DNA of 64,000 bases from Certhia americana (Eukaryota > Chordata > Aves > Passeriformes > Certhiidae). A program made the position numbers and the translations under genes. Below the pieces are notes generated by a model. The model searched no databases. It was not told the DNA's origin and worked only from the letters and a program-made list of their open reading frames with translations. Numbering within the stretch: position 1 is the stretch's first letter; every line of letters starts with the position of its first letter. Shown here piece by piece: positions 48,601 through 51,423 of this stretch. Location of the stretch: NCBI GenBank assembly GCA_018697195.1, contig CM031864.1, positions 12,830,809 through 12,894,808 on the forward strand, written 5' to 3'.

Positions 48601-49668
48601 ATTAAATAGTCCTAGGTTGTTCAGTTTGAAACATTTGGATTGATCCAGTAATAAATTATTGTGCATTTCAAATTACATTCCATTGTCTCTCTGACCACAA
48701 AGCAGAAGAAATCCTTCAAGCCCAAGGTTGGCTTGAGCTGAGAATTACCTTGCAAAGTGCAAATAGAATTTAGGGCACTGTATAAAAAATAACAGTGTTA
48801 GTTACATTATCCCTGAGTAAGCACAACACATGATGAAACCTAATAACTTCACAAACGCTTTAAAAAAAAGCTAAGTATGATGAGAGTTTTACCTTTCAAA
48901 TTGAATACATTTTCTTACCCTAATAAGACAAAGTTTTGGCCCAATACCACTAATTTCCACTTTACTTTTTATTCTTATTCCAGCTCTTGCAAGTCCTTTC
49001 TCTGGGAGTCCACTGAGAAGCGTCGTTTCATAATCAAATGTATAAACCTTGTTTTCACTGAAATCAGGTTCTGCAAAGAAATGGTTCCCATAAAATATTA
49101 TACAGAATGTACAGAACATATTAAAGTACCTGCATTAAAATGTATGGAACAAAAAAGATGAATTTCTTCATTTTTGCATTGCACCTGAACAAAATTAGCT
49201 GTTGTAAAGCTATATTAAACATTGATATACTTTTCATATTCTATTTTTAATTTCACTCATTATAATTATATTAGTTGATAGGAAAATTACTTACGGTAAT
49301 TAAGATGCTGGCTCCCTGAAAGAGAAGAAAAAATAGAGGAATGAAATGACAAAGAAAAAACCCCCAACCCTAAAATGTTAATGTATTGTAGTATGAAAGG
49401 CTATATCTCATCTTGCACATATAGCATAACCCTATCTAATTAACTTTCCTTCTATTTCAGTGCCAGCCAAATGCCTTTTTGTCTTTAAACAATAAAAGAA
49501 GTAATACAATATTTTTTTTCTACAACACGTTAAAGTTCATATCTGCAAGTGAACTATATTTAGATTCTGAAACCTTTTCCTGAATATACAATTTTAAATT
49601 CATCAAAGAAGATAAGTTAGATACTTACCCACCAGGGTTAAAACCAGGGCTAATATCAAGCCCCTCAT
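6652..49668 (-). CDS. VTG: vitellogenin, 34 coding exons, complete (gene span)
   Basis: Vitellogenin is the egg-yolk precursor: made in liver, secreted, taken up by oocytes and cut into lipovitellins, phosvitin and C-terminal yolk glycoproteins. I joined 34 exons (listed separately); all introns are GT-AG, phases agree throughout, and the sum is 5973 nt, or 1990 residues plus TAA. Seen directly: signal peptide (1-15), lipovitellin N-terminal module with EYNGVWP and FEYSNG (21-310), helical region (311-640), beta-sheet lipovitellin (640-1088), polyserine phosvitin (1089-1509), FLGD start of the C-terminal region (1510 on), a GKTCGVCG von Willebrand D motif (1853-1860), and a CTCTGSC end. From memory chicken VTG2 is 1850 residues; the extra length here is mostly phosvitin. 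Sequence in the helical region is closer to VTG1-type than to VTG2, but VTG3 cannot be excluded. A small exon after exon 24 could have been missed. Confidence 0.96.
8293..8346. repeat. polypyrimidine tract
   Basis: Pure C/T from 8293 to about 8327, then nearly pure to 8346. Located in intron 33. Could form triplex DNA; no function is implied. Confidence 0.6.
8354..8375. repeat. AAAT microsatellite
   Basis: Five and a half AAAT units in intron 33, just after a polypyrimidine tract. Confidence 0.85.
9776..9937 (-). CDS. VTG: VTG exon 33: C-terminal cysteine region
   Basis: Residues 1898-1952, [30 protein letters not shown] and VGFHCFPK, matching CKLHRSFVKL, KCYSTEPVLRCAKGC and VGFHCLP of VTG2. 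162 nt, donor GTACAG, ends in phase 1. Confidence 0.96.
9938..11113 (-). other. VTG intron 32 (1.2 kb)
   Basis: AT-rich with an A13 run at 11028-11040; no element recognised. Confidence 0.85.
11114..11273 (-). CDS. VTG: VTG exon 32: D-domain GKTCGVCG exon
   Basis: Residues 1845-1898. [14 protein letters not shown] carries the conserved CGxCG motif of von Willebrand D domains, followed by [12 protein letters not shown] and [14 protein letters not shown]. Donor GTGAGT, ends in phase 1. Confidence 0.97.
11379..11473 (-). CDS. VTG: VTG exon 31: von Willebrand D-type region
   Basis: Residues 1813-1844, [16 protein letters not shown] then [12 protein letters not shown]. The FDG turn matches LYFDGKTI in VTG2. 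Acceptor TTTTACAG, donor GTACTG, ends in phase 0. Confidence 0.92.
11474..12036 (-). other. VTG intron 30 (0.56 kb)
   Basis: No repeat or extra exon seen. Confidence 0.85.
12037..12134 (-). CDS. VTG: VTG exon 30: von Willebrand D-type region
   Basis: Residues 1780-1813, [18 protein letters not shown] then [14 protein letters not shown]. This is the least conserved C-terminal exon, but acceptor, donor GTAAGC and phases (2 in, 1 out) all fit. Confidence 0.88.
12135..12523 (-). other. VTG intron 29 (0.39 kb)
   Basis: Checked for a missing exon. A minus-strand open stretch near 12365-12450 has no donor in the needed phase, so none is called. Confidence 0.75.
12524..12710 (-). CDS. VTG: VTG exon 29: von Willebrand D-type region
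   Basis: Residues 1718-1780, with [20 protein letters not shown] and [16 protein letters not shown]. TFDxVxFxYxF and VQDC are typical of the D domain start. The end, HINTTSA, begins a cluster of N-glycosylation sequons. Donor GTAAGT, ends in phase 2. Confidence 0.95.
12711..13406 (-). other. VTG intron 28 (0.7 kb)
   Basis: No repeat or coding signal recognised. Confidence 0.85.
13407..13542 (-). CDS. VTG: VTG exon 28: C-terminal region
   Basis: Residues 1673-1718, [18 protein letters not shown] and [17 protein letters not shown], matching LYQKAMRLPLSLPVG and WNVFAEAP. The extra cysteine in LYC may compensate for the one missing in exon 27. Ends in phase 1. Confidence 0.94.
13543..14699 (-). 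other. VTG intron 27 (1.16 kb)
   Basis: No repeat or coding signal recognised. Confidence 0.85.
14700..14838 (-). CDS. VTG: VTG exon 27: C-terminal region
   Basis: Residues 1626-1672, with [16 protein letters not shown] and [17 protein letters not shown], matching FVPGAAFMLGFSE and ALTSPRTCDVVVKLP. Note that the cysteine after SPRT in VTG2 is isoleucine here. Phase 2 in, phase 0 out. Confidence 0.95.
14839..15356 (-). other. VTG intron 26 (0.52 kb)
   Basis: AT-rich; nothing recognised. Confidence 0.85.
15357..15499 (-). CDS. VTG: VTG exon 26: C-terminal region
   Basis: Residues 1579-1626, [16 protein letters not shown] then [18 protein letters not shown], matching KWGWDCRDYK and HPAAQVKLEWPKVPS. 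The donor is GTATGT; ends in phase 2. Confidence 0.95.
15500..16576 (-). other. VTG intron 25 (1.08 kb)
   Basis: Contains the tRNA-Ile/CR1 SINE at 16127-16277; the rest is unremarkable AT-rich DNA. Confidence 0.85.
16127..16277 (-). mobile_element. SINE with tRNA-Ile-like head and CR1-like tail
   Basis: Read on the minus strand, 16277 to about 16209 resembles tRNA-Ile: CTCAGTTGGTTAGAGCATGG (A box) and GGGATTTGATCCC (B box). The rest, to 16127, resembles a CR1 3' end: TTGGATGATCC, GGTCCCTTCCAA, and finally GATTCTGT. This structure is that of TguSINE1, known from songbirds. It sits in intron 25. The promoter boxes have decayed. Confidence 0.75.
16577..16783 (-). CDS. VTG: VTG exon 25: start of C-terminal region
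   Basis: Residues 1510-1578, starting [12 protein letters not shown] and ending [16 protein letters not shown] and KWKACADA match FLGD and KWKLCADA after phosvitin in VTG2. Donor GTAAGT, phase 0 at both ends. Confidence 0.95.
16784..17788 (-). other. VTG intron 24 (1.0 kb)
   Basis: Expected site of a linker exon present in chicken VTG2 protein, but none with good splice sites was found. The 17657-17788 part stays open in frame after exon 24. Confidence 0.65.
17789..18016 (-). CDS. VTG: VTG exon 24: second polyserine and histidine exon
   Basis: Residues 1434-1509. Order: HPDHKG, nine serines, ELGSSHRN, 22 serines, [16 protein letters not shown], then [15 protein letters not shown]. The serine/histidine mix matches the C-terminal end of chicken phosvitin (HHSHEHHSG). 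Acceptor TTTCATAG; the donor GTACAG is inferred because it joins exon 25 in frame. Without it the frame stays open for another 43 codons, to 17657. Confidence 0.85.
18017..18971 (-). other. VTG intron 23 (0.96 kb)
   Basis: Separates the two phosvitin exons; no repeat recognised. Confidence 0.85.
18972..20006 (-). CDS. VTG: VTG exon 23: phosvitin polyserine exon (345 codons)
   Basis: Residues 1089-1433. Phosvitin is the heavily phosphorylated metal-binding yolk protein. After a mixed start ([16 protein letters not shown]) and a lysine-rich stretch ending [10 protein letters not shown], a serine run extends over 19200-19815, with Lys, Arg and Asp at regular places; its second half is built from KDSSS and SRSKD units. 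The tail (18972-19190) is Lys/Gln/Ser/His-rich and ends HHISTEW. The frame is open throughout with no stop. Serine codons are AGT-dominated in the first half and AGC-dominated in the second. Acceptor CCTAG, donor GTAAAA, phase 0 at both ends. From memory the chicken VTG2 exon is about 690 nt, so this one is clearly expanded. Confidence 0.94.
20007..20648 (-). other. VTG intron 22 (0.64 kb)
   Basis: No repeat or coding signal recognised. Confidence 0.85.
20649..20818 (-). CDS. VTG: VTG exon 22: end of lipovitellin-1
   Basis: Residues 1032-1088, with [20 protein letters not shown] and a lysine-rich helix [17 protein letters not shown] that borders phosvitin. It matches IDKIQLEIQAG and AKLKRILGID in VTG2. 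Phase 1 in, phase 0 out. Confidence 0.95.
20819..21771 (-). other. VTG intron 21 (0.95 kb)
   Basis: Contains the TATC microsatellite close to the donor of exon 21. Confidence 0.85.
21612..21714. repeat. TATC tetranucleotide microsatellite
   Basis: About 47 bases of pure TATC/CTAT units (21618-21664), then interrupted units with TGTC and TTTG. In intron 21; likely length-polymorphic. Confidence 0.9.
21772..21991 (-). CDS. VTG: VTG exon 21: lipovitellin-1 C-terminal part
   Basis: Residues 959-1032. A variable Ser-rich start ([17 protein letters not shown]) is followed by [18 protein letters not shown] and [13 protein letters not shown]. Two cysteines spaced as in other family members and the GEH motif support the reading. 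220 nt, ends in phase 1. Confidence 0.93.
21992..23542 (-). other. VTG intron 20 (1.55 kb)
   Basis: No repeat or extra exon recognised. Confidence 0.85.
23543..23687 (-). CDS. VTG: VTG exon 20: beta-sheet lipovitellin, linker
   Basis: Residues 910-958. [16 protein letters not shown] equals AFAVSRNIGELGVEK of VTG2, followed by a variable acidic and serine-containing linker ([13 protein letters not shown]). It lies after the longest intron (5.1 kb). Donor GTAAAT, ends in phase 0. Confidence 0.94.
26541..26560. repeat. T20 homopolymer
   Basis: Twenty Ts in intron 19 (A-run on the gene's strand), with no recognisable element attached. Confidence 0.85.
27006..27057. repeat. TA/ATCT-rich simple repeat
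   Basis: Irregular TATA and ATCT units within intron 19. Confidence 0.7.
28775..28960 (-). CDS. VTG: VTG exon 19: beta-sheet lipovitellin (DUF1944 type)
   Basis: Residues 848-910, with [15 protein letters not shown] and [24 protein letters not shown]...VEI and LKIETNPC are the equivalents in VTG2. Donor GTAAGA, ends in phase 2. Confidence 0.95.
29073..29166 (-). CDS. VTG: VTG exon 18: beta-sheet lipovitellin
   Basis: Residues 817-848, [18 protein letters not shown] then KLRSKMSLR, matching the GDFRLSQLLES segment. Intron 17 before it is only 88 bases. Donor GTAAGT, phase 1 in and phase 2 out. Confidence 0.94.
29255..29444 (-). CDS. VTG: VTG exon 17: beta-sheet lipovitellin
   Basis: Residues 754-817, with [20 protein letters not shown] and [14 protein letters not shown]. 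It matches the 'RYVVPSCLGLPLEYGSYTTA' region of VTG2. 190 nt, ends in phase 1. Confidence 0.95.
29699..29818 (-). CDS. VTG: VTG exon 16: beta-sheet lipovitellin
   Basis: Residues 714-753, including [14 protein letters not shown], the counterpart of VSAYLKILGQEVAF. 120 nt, donor GTATCA, phase 0 at both ends. Confidence 0.94.
29904..30005 (-). CDS. VTG: VTG exon 15: beta-sheet lipovitellin
   Basis: Residues 680-713, [16 protein letters not shown] then [18 protein letters not shown]. The first part equals VGIRVEGL of chicken VTG2; the acidic DRDWETDYD stretch looks lineage-specific. Phase 0 at both ends. Confidence 0.93.
30108..30232 (-). CDS. VTG: VTG exon 14: beta-sheet lipovitellin
   Basis: Residues 638-679, starting [18 protein letters not shown] and ending GRVADPLE. 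It opens the DUF1943-type open beta-sheet domain that lines the lipid cavity. 125 nt, phase 1 in and phase 0 out. Confidence 0.93.
30233..34351 (-). other. VTG intron 13 (4.1 kb)
   Basis: Contains the 0.8-kb CR1 fragment at 30482-31298; the remaining 3 kb shows nothing recognisable. Confidence 0.85.
30482..31298 (-). mobile_element. CR1 LINE 3' fragment, about 0.8 kb
   Basis: Plus-strand text begins TCATAGAATCATGG, then GGGTTGAAAGGGACCTCAAGG, the reverse complement of a CR1 3' end. Broken ORF2 C-terminal reading ([19 protein letters not shown]) is visible on the minus strand. 5'-truncated, inside intron 13, same strand as VTG. Confidence 0.9.
34352..34449 (-). CDS. VTG: VTG exon 13: helical domain end
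   Basis: Residues 605-638, [16 protein letters not shown] then [14 protein letters not shown]. It matches the ISSACNIALKLLSPKLD segment of chicken VTG2. Intron 12 before it is only 79 bases. Donor GTAAGA, ends in phase 1. Confidence 0.94.
34529..34746 (-). CDS. VTG: VTG exon 12: helical domain
   Basis: Residues 533-605, with [18 protein letters not shown] and [17 protein letters not shown], the most conserved part of the helical domain. The donor was chosen as GTAAGG so that the codon joins exon 13 in frame (LQVVASACR). Ends in phase 2. Confidence 0.95.
34747..36802 (-). other. VTG intron 11 (2.1 kb)
   Basis: Contains the ancient CR1 fragment (34888-35126) and a T17 run at 36674-36690. Confidence 0.85.
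34888..35126 (-). mobile_element. ancient CR1-like fragment
   Basis: Starts CATAGTCTGAGGGCTGGAAG, continues TAGTCTGACTTCCT, and ends TTATTTCTAAAAATGTG. These resemble old CR1 consensus sequences shared by turtles, crocodiles and birds. Highly diverged, in intron 11. Confidence 0.65.
36803..37021 (-). CDS. VTG: VTG exon 11: helical domain
   Basis: Residues 460-532, 73 codons. [20 protein letters not shown] and [13 protein letters not shown] are very typical of vitellogenin helical repeats, followed by [13 protein letters not shown]. Phase 0 at both ends. Confidence 0.97.
37022..38583 (-). other. VTG intron 10 (1.56 kb)
   Basis: No repeat or coding signal recognised. Confidence 0.85.
38584..38706 (-). 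CDS. VTG: VTG exon 10: cysteine-rich helical segment
   Basis: Residues 419-459 (41 codons), with six cysteines at about 425, 436, 444, 448, 454 and 457, ending SDSCSECLQ. Chicken VTG2, from memory, has three cysteines here. Acceptor TCCCCAG, donor GTAAAC; phase 0 at both ends. Confidence 0.93.
38707..39782 (-). other. VTG intron 9 (1.08 kb)
   Basis: No repeat or coding signal recognised. Confidence 0.85.
39783..39948 (-). CDS. VTG: VTG exon 9: helical domain
   Basis: Residues 363-418, with [18 protein letters not shown] and [12 protein letters not shown]. It aligns with the 'DALPAAGT...LKFI' helices of other vitellogenins. Intron 8 before it is only 100 bases long. 166 nt, ends in phase 0. 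Confidence 0.95.
40049..40206 (-). CDS. VTG: VTG exon 8: helical domain
   Basis: Residues 311-363. [11 protein letters not shown] opens the alpha-helical horseshoe, followed by [20 protein letters not shown], the family's 'leucine-rich, then W' helix pair. Acceptor CTGCAG, donor GTACAG, ends in phase 2. Confidence 0.95.
40306..40456 (-). CDS. VTG: VTG exon 7: end of N-sheet
   Basis: Residues 260-310, with [19 protein letters not shown] and [12 protein letters not shown]. This matches the segment just before the alpha-helical domain in other vitellogenins. 151 nt; phase 2 in, phase 0 out. Confidence 0.95.
40457..43135 (-). other. VTG intron 6 (2.7 kb)
   Basis: Contains a T21 run at 41837-41857; nothing else recognised. 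Confidence 0.85.
41837..41857. repeat. T21 homopolymer
   Basis: Homopolymer in intron 6; no retroposon body recognised beside it. Confidence 0.85.
43136..43287 (-). CDS. VTG: VTG exon 6: lipovitellin N-sheet
   Basis: Residues 210-260, starting [14 protein letters not shown] and containing HQFSPFNE, the counterpart of QISPFNE in chicken VTG2. The acceptor has a weak pyrimidine tract (ATTATAAAG), but only this choice keeps the frame. Ends in phase 2. Confidence 0.92.
43288..43970 (-). other. VTG intron 5 (0.68 kb)
   Basis: No repeat or coding signal recognised. Confidence 0.85.
43971..44132 (-). CDS. VTG: VTG exon 5: lipovitellin N-sheet
   Basis: Residues 156-209, starting [15 protein letters not shown] and ending KTCQQ. 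The GGIC cysteine pairs with a later cysteine in the lamprey lipovitellin structure family. Contains an N-T-T sequon. 162 nt, phase 0 at both ends. Confidence 0.96.
44133..46248 (-). other. VTG intron 4 (2.1 kb)
   Basis: AT-rich; no repeat recognised. Confidence 0.85.
46249..46500 (-). CDS. VTG: VTG exon 4: lipovitellin N-sheet
   Basis: Residues 72-155, 84 codons. Diagnostic segments are [20 protein letters not shown] and [10 protein letters not shown], all hallmark positions of the vitellogenin N-terminal module. The exon is noticeably richer in GC and CpG than the surrounding introns. Phase 0 at both ends. Confidence 0.96.
46501..48918 (-). other. VTG intron 3 (2.4 kb)
   Basis: Open frames on both strands near 46640-47150 lack splice context and known similarity. 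No repeat recognised. Confidence 0.8.
48919..49070 (-). CDS. VTG: VTG exon 3: lipovitellin N-sheet
   Basis: Residues 21-71, from [15 protein letters not shown] to GPKLCLIR, including [11 protein letters not shown]. It is the start of the large lipid transfer (LPD_N) module shared with apolipoprotein B and MTP. Acceptor TTTGCAG, donor GTAAGA, ends in phase 0. Confidence 0.95.
49295..49315 (-). CDS. VTG: VTG exon 2: 21-nt micro-exon
   Basis: Codes residues 14-20 (GSQHLNY), crossing the signal-peptide cleavage region; mature protein probably begins near Ser15. Acceptor TTTCAG and donor GTAAGT flank it. A 21-nt second exon is, as I recall, a conserved feature of vertebrate vitellogenin genes. 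Confidence 0.9.
49316..49628 (-). other. VTG intron 1 (0.31 kb)
   Basis: Nothing beyond splice signals seen. Confidence 0.85.
49629..49668 (-). CDS. VTG: VTG exon 1: start and signal peptide
   Basis: Codes residues 1-13, beginning [10 protein letters not shown], a hydrophobic secretion signal nearly identical to that of other avian vitellogenins. The donor is GTAAGT and the exon ends in phase 1. The start is fixed by this signal peptide and by a TATA box about 40 bases upstream, which leaves a 5' leader of only about 15 bases. Confidence 0.95.
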
Positions 49669-49707
49669 GATGGGGATAAAGTAAAGGTGAATGTGATGGG
49701 TTTCTCC

Positions 49708-49713
49708 TTTATA
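49708..49713 (-). promoter_or_regulatory. TATA box of VTG
   Basis: TATAAA on the minus strand, inside the palindrome CCTTTATAAAGG (49706-49717). With normal 25-30 base spacing the cap site is near 49683, giving a leader of about 15 bases; very short leaders are known for vertebrate vitellogenin mRNAs. Confidence 0.85.
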
Positions 49714-49717
49714 AAGG

Positions 49718-49733
49718 CATGTGATATCACATG
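49718..49733. promoter_or_regulatory. perfect 16-bp palindrome next to TATA box
   Basis: CATGTGATATCACATG is a perfect palindrome abutting the TATA palindrome, at about -35 to -50. It contains two E-box-like CANNTG halves. It may bind a dimeric factor; no identity is claimed. Confidence 0.5.
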
Positions 49734-49878
49734 TTTCTTTTGGCATGTAGGTTTGACAAATAAGTGTATTCTAGAATGCATATTGATCAATCAAAAAATA
49801 AACATTTCTGAGGTCACGAATGCTGACAAATTCAAATCACCTCATGATTTCAGCTACCTTAATTTCTATATAGTTCAC

Positions 49879-49918
49879 CATGTTTGTGAGCCCTGTGAAA
49901 TTCAGTAGGACACCTTGG
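49879..49918. repeat. 40-bp promoter segment, copy A
   Basis: Located at about -196 to -235 of VTG. It matches 51384-51423 at 34 of 40 positions in the same orientation, sharing GTGAAATTCAG and a GTTTGTG core. No known repeat family was recognised. Confidence 0.55.
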
Positions 49919-50001
49919 CAGGAATATGCTGGAAAAGAGATTTATTTTTCAAAATATCCTGCTTTCTATTTTCCCCCATTTCTCAATGTTTTATTTATAC
50001 A

Positions 50002-50033
50002 GTAAACAACCCCTAAAATTTAAATTATGCAAA
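50002..50033. promoter_or_regulatory. FOXA-like and C/EBP-like sites, proximal promoter
   Basis: GTAAACA (50002-50008) fits the forkhead/HNF3 consensus and ATTATGCAAAT (50023-50033) fits C/EBP or octamer factors. They lie at about -320 to -350. Both families act in liver, where vitellogenin is made. Short motifs, so only suggestive. Confidence 0.4.
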
Positions 50034-50302
50034 TATAGTTCCTCCATCATAACGGAAATAATTTCGCTTTCTTCCAATGATGTCTTCAATCTCCTGATAT
50101 TTTACTCTTCATAAGAGTCACTTCTTTGGAGACAAACCTTGAAAATTTACTTTTAGAAGAGAATCTGTGGCTGATTTTACAGATTTAGTCTTGAGACACC
50201 TTACAGCTCATGGTGGTGCAATATGAAACTGCCTTTCCGTGGCATCTGCCATGTCTGTCTTTGCAAACATATCCTGTTACCCACACCTGGAAAGACAAAA
50301 CT

Positions 50303-50315
50303 TGTCAGCATGACC
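50303..50315. promoter_or_regulatory. near-consensus estrogen response element
   Basis: TGTCAGCATGACC (minus: GGTCATGCTGACA) differs from GGTCANNNTGACC at one base. It centres about 626 bases upstream of the predicted cap site. Chicken VTG2 has its main estrogen response element close to -620, so both position and sequence fit hormonal induction. Confidence 0.65.
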
Positions 50316-51383
50316 ATCACATTAGCCTGGTGCTAATAGTGAAAGTTTATACTATGAAAACAGGAGGAAAATTAATCTGTTTATGAGAAGAATCTAATAA
50401 GAAGTGACTTAAATTTCCAGCAGGACCTCAGTGAGTTGGGAACATTGGGAGCTTCTCAGTCAGTTCTCATGGGGTTTTTGCTGCTGTCACTCTTGGGGAA
50501 ATTTATCCAGAATTTCCCACTTGTAGCAGTAACATTTAGATCTATCCGTAGCAAAATGATGTCAGGAGGGAGTTTTCTCCCTAACTTCAGTTATACGTAC
50601 TTTTTTGCAAGTGTTTAACATTTACTTTCAATTTAAGCTTGTCTTTTGTTCAAGTGATAAATTAAATATCATGTAAAAAACCACCTGAATACAAAGGTTA
50701 GTGAGGGAGCAGGAAGGAGAGCTCAGGAATGTGTACCTGGTATTTCTGTGAGGCTCTGGAAGGTGCAACACAGCAAATACTGCACAGAGTCAGGCAGCCA
50801 GACTTTATCCTCCAGCAGGGGAGCAAGGATTTCTCTGCTGGTGTTATCCATCGGAGAGGAGAAGGGTGAAACCTAAACCCAGGTCCTGAGGTCTTCACCT
50901 TCAGGCCTGAAGACACATTTACTGCATCAAACAGTCCTTTACATTACTGCTTCATTTACTTGGAGTGATGCCACCTGAGTGAGGAATAATGAAGGTCAGG
51001 TCCAGGGCTCCTGAGCTGGAGTCAGGGGTGCAGTTGCATGGCCCCTCTACTCCATCATTGCTCCATCAGGAGTCAAATGAGTGCTCCCTCGCTTGGGCTC
51101 CTTCACTACTAGAGACCTCCTGAAATATTAAAAGCTTTTAATATCACAGCATCCTTTATGAAGGGAGTGATACAGAATTGTATGGGTAGTCAGACCTTCC
51201 CTGAAAGGAAATCTGTCTAGTAAAATATTTAAATATATAGTTGACTTATGAACCATTAACATATATTAATAATTGTGTTTTTGGTTCAGTGTGAGCTCAG
51301 GTGGTGAAAAATTAAGTGCACACAGATTTTCCTTGATGTTTTCTCCTAGGGTGCTAAGTCCTGTGAACTCTGACAAGACATAT

Positions 51384-51423
51384 CGTGTTTGTGGGTCCTG
51401 TGAAATTCAGCAGCACACCTGGG
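51384..51423. repeat. 40-bp promoter segment, copy B
   Basis: Second copy of the 49879-49918 segment, 1505 bp further upstream. Similarity stops abruptly on both sides, so it is not part of a long duplication that can be traced by eye. Confidence 0.55.

Noticed and set aside
49811..49826. GGTCA...TGACA inverted pair as an estrogen response element
   Set aside because: The spacer is seven bases instead of three.
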